From: Lachnoclostridium sp. UBA7482 | GTDB taxonomy: Bacteria; Bacillota; Clostridia; Lachnospirales; Lachnospiraceae | Direction of reading: 5' to 3' | Assembly: GCA_002479645.1 (NCBI GenBank) | Contig: DLOO01000009.1 | Span: forward strand, 16,691-23,287 | Length of the DNA: 6,597 bases | Shown: in pieces, positions 5,622-6,597 of the stretch | Layout of the letters: each line of letters starts with the position of its first letter | Numbering within the stretch: position 1 is the stretch's first letter | The notes under the pieces: generated by a model | Databases searched by the model: none | Told to the model about the DNA's origin: nothing | What the model saw: only the letters and a program-made list of their open reading frames with translations | Made by a program: the position numbers and the translations under genes

Positions 5622-6380
5622 ATGGGAAAAGCAATCAGTGAGATTAAAGCACAGTTGAGTGAATGTCCGGCAGGGAATTTGCCGGAGTGCATGAAGGAAT
5701 TCCTCACAGACGAACGGGAAGGCGTAAGAAAGCTGATTTTATCAGCGCAGAAGAGATACGATGCCTACACGAAGGAATTGGTGCGTACAGAGGAAATGAA
5801 GCATTACGAGAAACTGTATCCGGAATGTGAATTTATCGGCGGAATTGACGAGGTAGGCCGCGGTCCGTTGGCGGGACCGGTGGTGGCCTGCTGTGTTATC
5901 CTGCCGAAGGACTGCGATATCCTGTATCTGAACGATTCCAAGCAGGTGCCCGAGAAGAAGCGCGTGCAGCTCTGCGAGGAGATTCTTGAGAAGGCGGTAG
6001 CAGTCGGCATCGGCAGCGTGGATCATACGGAAATTGATGAACGGAACATTTTACAGGCTACCTATAAGGCGATGCGCCAAGCCGTCGACAGTATGGAGAT
6101 AAAACCGCAGCGTCTGCTGGTGGACGCCGTGACGATTCCCGGAATTTCCATTCCGCAGAGAGGCATTATCCATGGAGACGCTAAGAGTATCAGCATTGCG
6201 GCGGCAAGCATTGTGGCAAAGGTAACCAGAGATCGTATGATGGAGGAATTTGACAAGCTTTATCCGGGATATGATTTCGCGTCCAATAAGGGCTACGGTT
6301 CTGCGAAGCACATTGCGGCTCTGAAGGAACTGGGACCGTGTCCGATTCACAGAAGAAGCTTTATCGGGAATTTTATCTGA
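5622..6380 (+). CDS. rnhB: Ribonuclease HII
   Basis: RNase HII cuts the RNA strand of RNA-DNA hybrids and nicks at single ribonucleotides embedded in DNA, starting ribonucleotide excision repair. The 252-residue protein has an N-terminal extension (about 1-70) before the catalytic domain, as in B. subtilis RNase HII (255 residues), where it helps bind substrate. The two-metal acidic residues are Asp76 and Glu77 in GIDEVGRGPLAGPV, Asp168 in LLVDAV and Asp186 in GDAKSISIAAASIVAKVTRD. The GRG motif (79-81) used to sense the RNA-DNA junction is intact, as is the C-terminal GYGSAKH. GGAG (5610-5613) is 8 bp before the ATG. The gene is 16 bp after rbgA, matching the rbgA-rnhB pair of Bacillus, so the two are very likely co-transcribed. 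Confidence 0.97.
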   Translation: MGKAISEIKAQLSECPAGNLPECMKEFLTDEREGVRKLILSAQKRYDAYTKELVRTEEMKHYEKLYPECEFIGGIDEVGRGPLAGPVVACCVILPKDCDILYLNDSKQVPEKKRVQLCEEILEKAVAVGIGSVDHTEIDERNILQATYKAMRQAVDSMEIKPQRLLVDAVTIPGISIPQRGIIHGDAKSISIAAASIVAKVTRDRMMEEFDKLYPGYDFASNKGYGSAKHIAALKELGPCPIHRRSFIGNFI

Positions 6381-6432
6381 GCACATGCAAAAGAACGTCG
6401 GTATTTTGCTAAATTGTGTGATAAACGGTGAG

Positions 6433-6438
6433 AGAAGG
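6433..6438 (+). promoter_or_regulatory. Ribosome binding site selecting a TTG start
   Basis: AGAAGG lies 7 bp before the TTG at 6446. It favours that codon over the in-frame GTG at 6428, which has no Shine-Dalgarno at a suitable distance. Confidence 0.65.
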
Positions 6439-6445
6439 TAATATA

Positions 6446-6597
6446 TTGGAACGAAACAAACGAACGGTCGGAACGAAGAACGAGACCGTTGCGGCGGATT
6501 TTCTTGCGAAGAAGGGCTATACAATTCTTGAGAAAAATTATCGAAACCGCTTCGGGGAGATTGATCTGATTGCAAAGGATGGCGGGGTGTTGGTCTT
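6446..6597 (+). CDS. YraN/UPF0102 family protein (5' part)
   Basis: Fifty codons are present before the window ends. The translation shows the family's N-terminal signature: VGTKNETVAADFLAKKGY, then ILEKNYRNRFGEIDLIAKDGG and LV. The family has a restriction-endonuclease-like fold and the GEIDLI Asp belongs to its putative metal-binding motif; the biological role is not settled. No ATG fits: the frame is closed by TAA at 6422-6424 and the candidates are GTG 6428 and TTG 6446. TTG is preferred because of AGAAGG at 6433-6438 and because the product then starts at the usual distance from the conserved block. It follows rnhB by 65 bp with no terminator visible, and rnhB-yraN adjacency is common in Firmicutes. 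Confidence 0.88.
   Translation, partial: MERNKRTVGTKNETVAADFLAKKGYTILEKNYRNRFGEIDLIAKDGGVLV

Noticed and set aside
6387..6409. GCAAAA/TTTTGC inverted repeat after rnhB as a terminator
   Set aside because: Only 6 AT-rich pairs around an 11-base loop with no T-tract after it; too weak, and the downstream gene appears co-directional and close.
1..6597. Mobile element, CRISPR array, toxin-antitoxin or defence system
   Set aside because: No repeats of array type, transposase or integrase motifs, tRNA-like sequence or unknown gene cluster is present; all coding frames belong to recognised housekeeping or transporter families and the gaps are short.

Overview
The window reads as a chromosomal segment from a clostridial Firmicute, most likely a Lachnospiraceae-type organism. 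The reasons are the clostridial-style AGGAGG ribosome binding sites, the near-50% GC with AT-rich intergenic promoters, the protein sequences themselves, and the gene order rimM-trmD-rplS-(lepB)-rbgA-rnhB-yraN family, which is a Firmicutes housekeeping neighbourhood. The genus is not claimed. Every gene is on the + strand and no open frame looks broken.

Region 1 (1-2163): the 3' end of one ABC exporter half-transporter and the complete second half-transporter, joined by a 1-bp TAATG stop/start overlap. The first has Gln in place of the switch-loop His. The second has an LSQGQ signature with an otherwise intact ATPase core. Together these predict a heterodimeric exporter with one degenerate and one active ATP site (TM287/288 or BmrCD type). 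Its substrate cannot be read from the sequence.

Region 2 (2164-3516): rimM (16S/30S maturation factor) and trmD (tRNA m1G37 methyltransferase), 22 bp apart. No convincing promoter is seen before rimM. A 9-10 bp hairpin lies between the ABC gene and rimM but lacks a following T-tract. rpsP and khpA (KH protein), which usually precede rimM, are not in the visible upstream sequence.

Region 3 (3517-4030): rplS (ribosomal protein L19) with its own strong extended -10 promoter starting 4 bp after the trmD stop, a structured leader of about 75 nt, and an intrinsic terminator. This gives L19 its own transcription unit, separate from the low-abundance factors RimM and TrmD.

Region 4 (4031-6597): a second promoter, then lepB (signal peptidase I), rbgA/ylqF (50S assembly GTPase, overlapping lepB by TAATG), rnhB (RNase HII), and the 5' end of a YraN/UPF0102 gene that starts at TTG and runs off the window. 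These probably form one operon.

The genes serve ribosome maturation (RimM, L19, RbgA), tRNA modification (TrmD), genome maintenance (RNase HII), secretion (signal peptidase) and export (ABC pair). I found no phage, insertion sequence, CRISPR, tRNA or rRNA, and no evidence of an undescribed system. The points worth a second look are small ones: Glu at the TrmD catalytic Asp position, the asymmetric ABC pair with its linker insertion, the untypical upstream neighbour of rimM, and the regulatory DNA around rplS and lepB.
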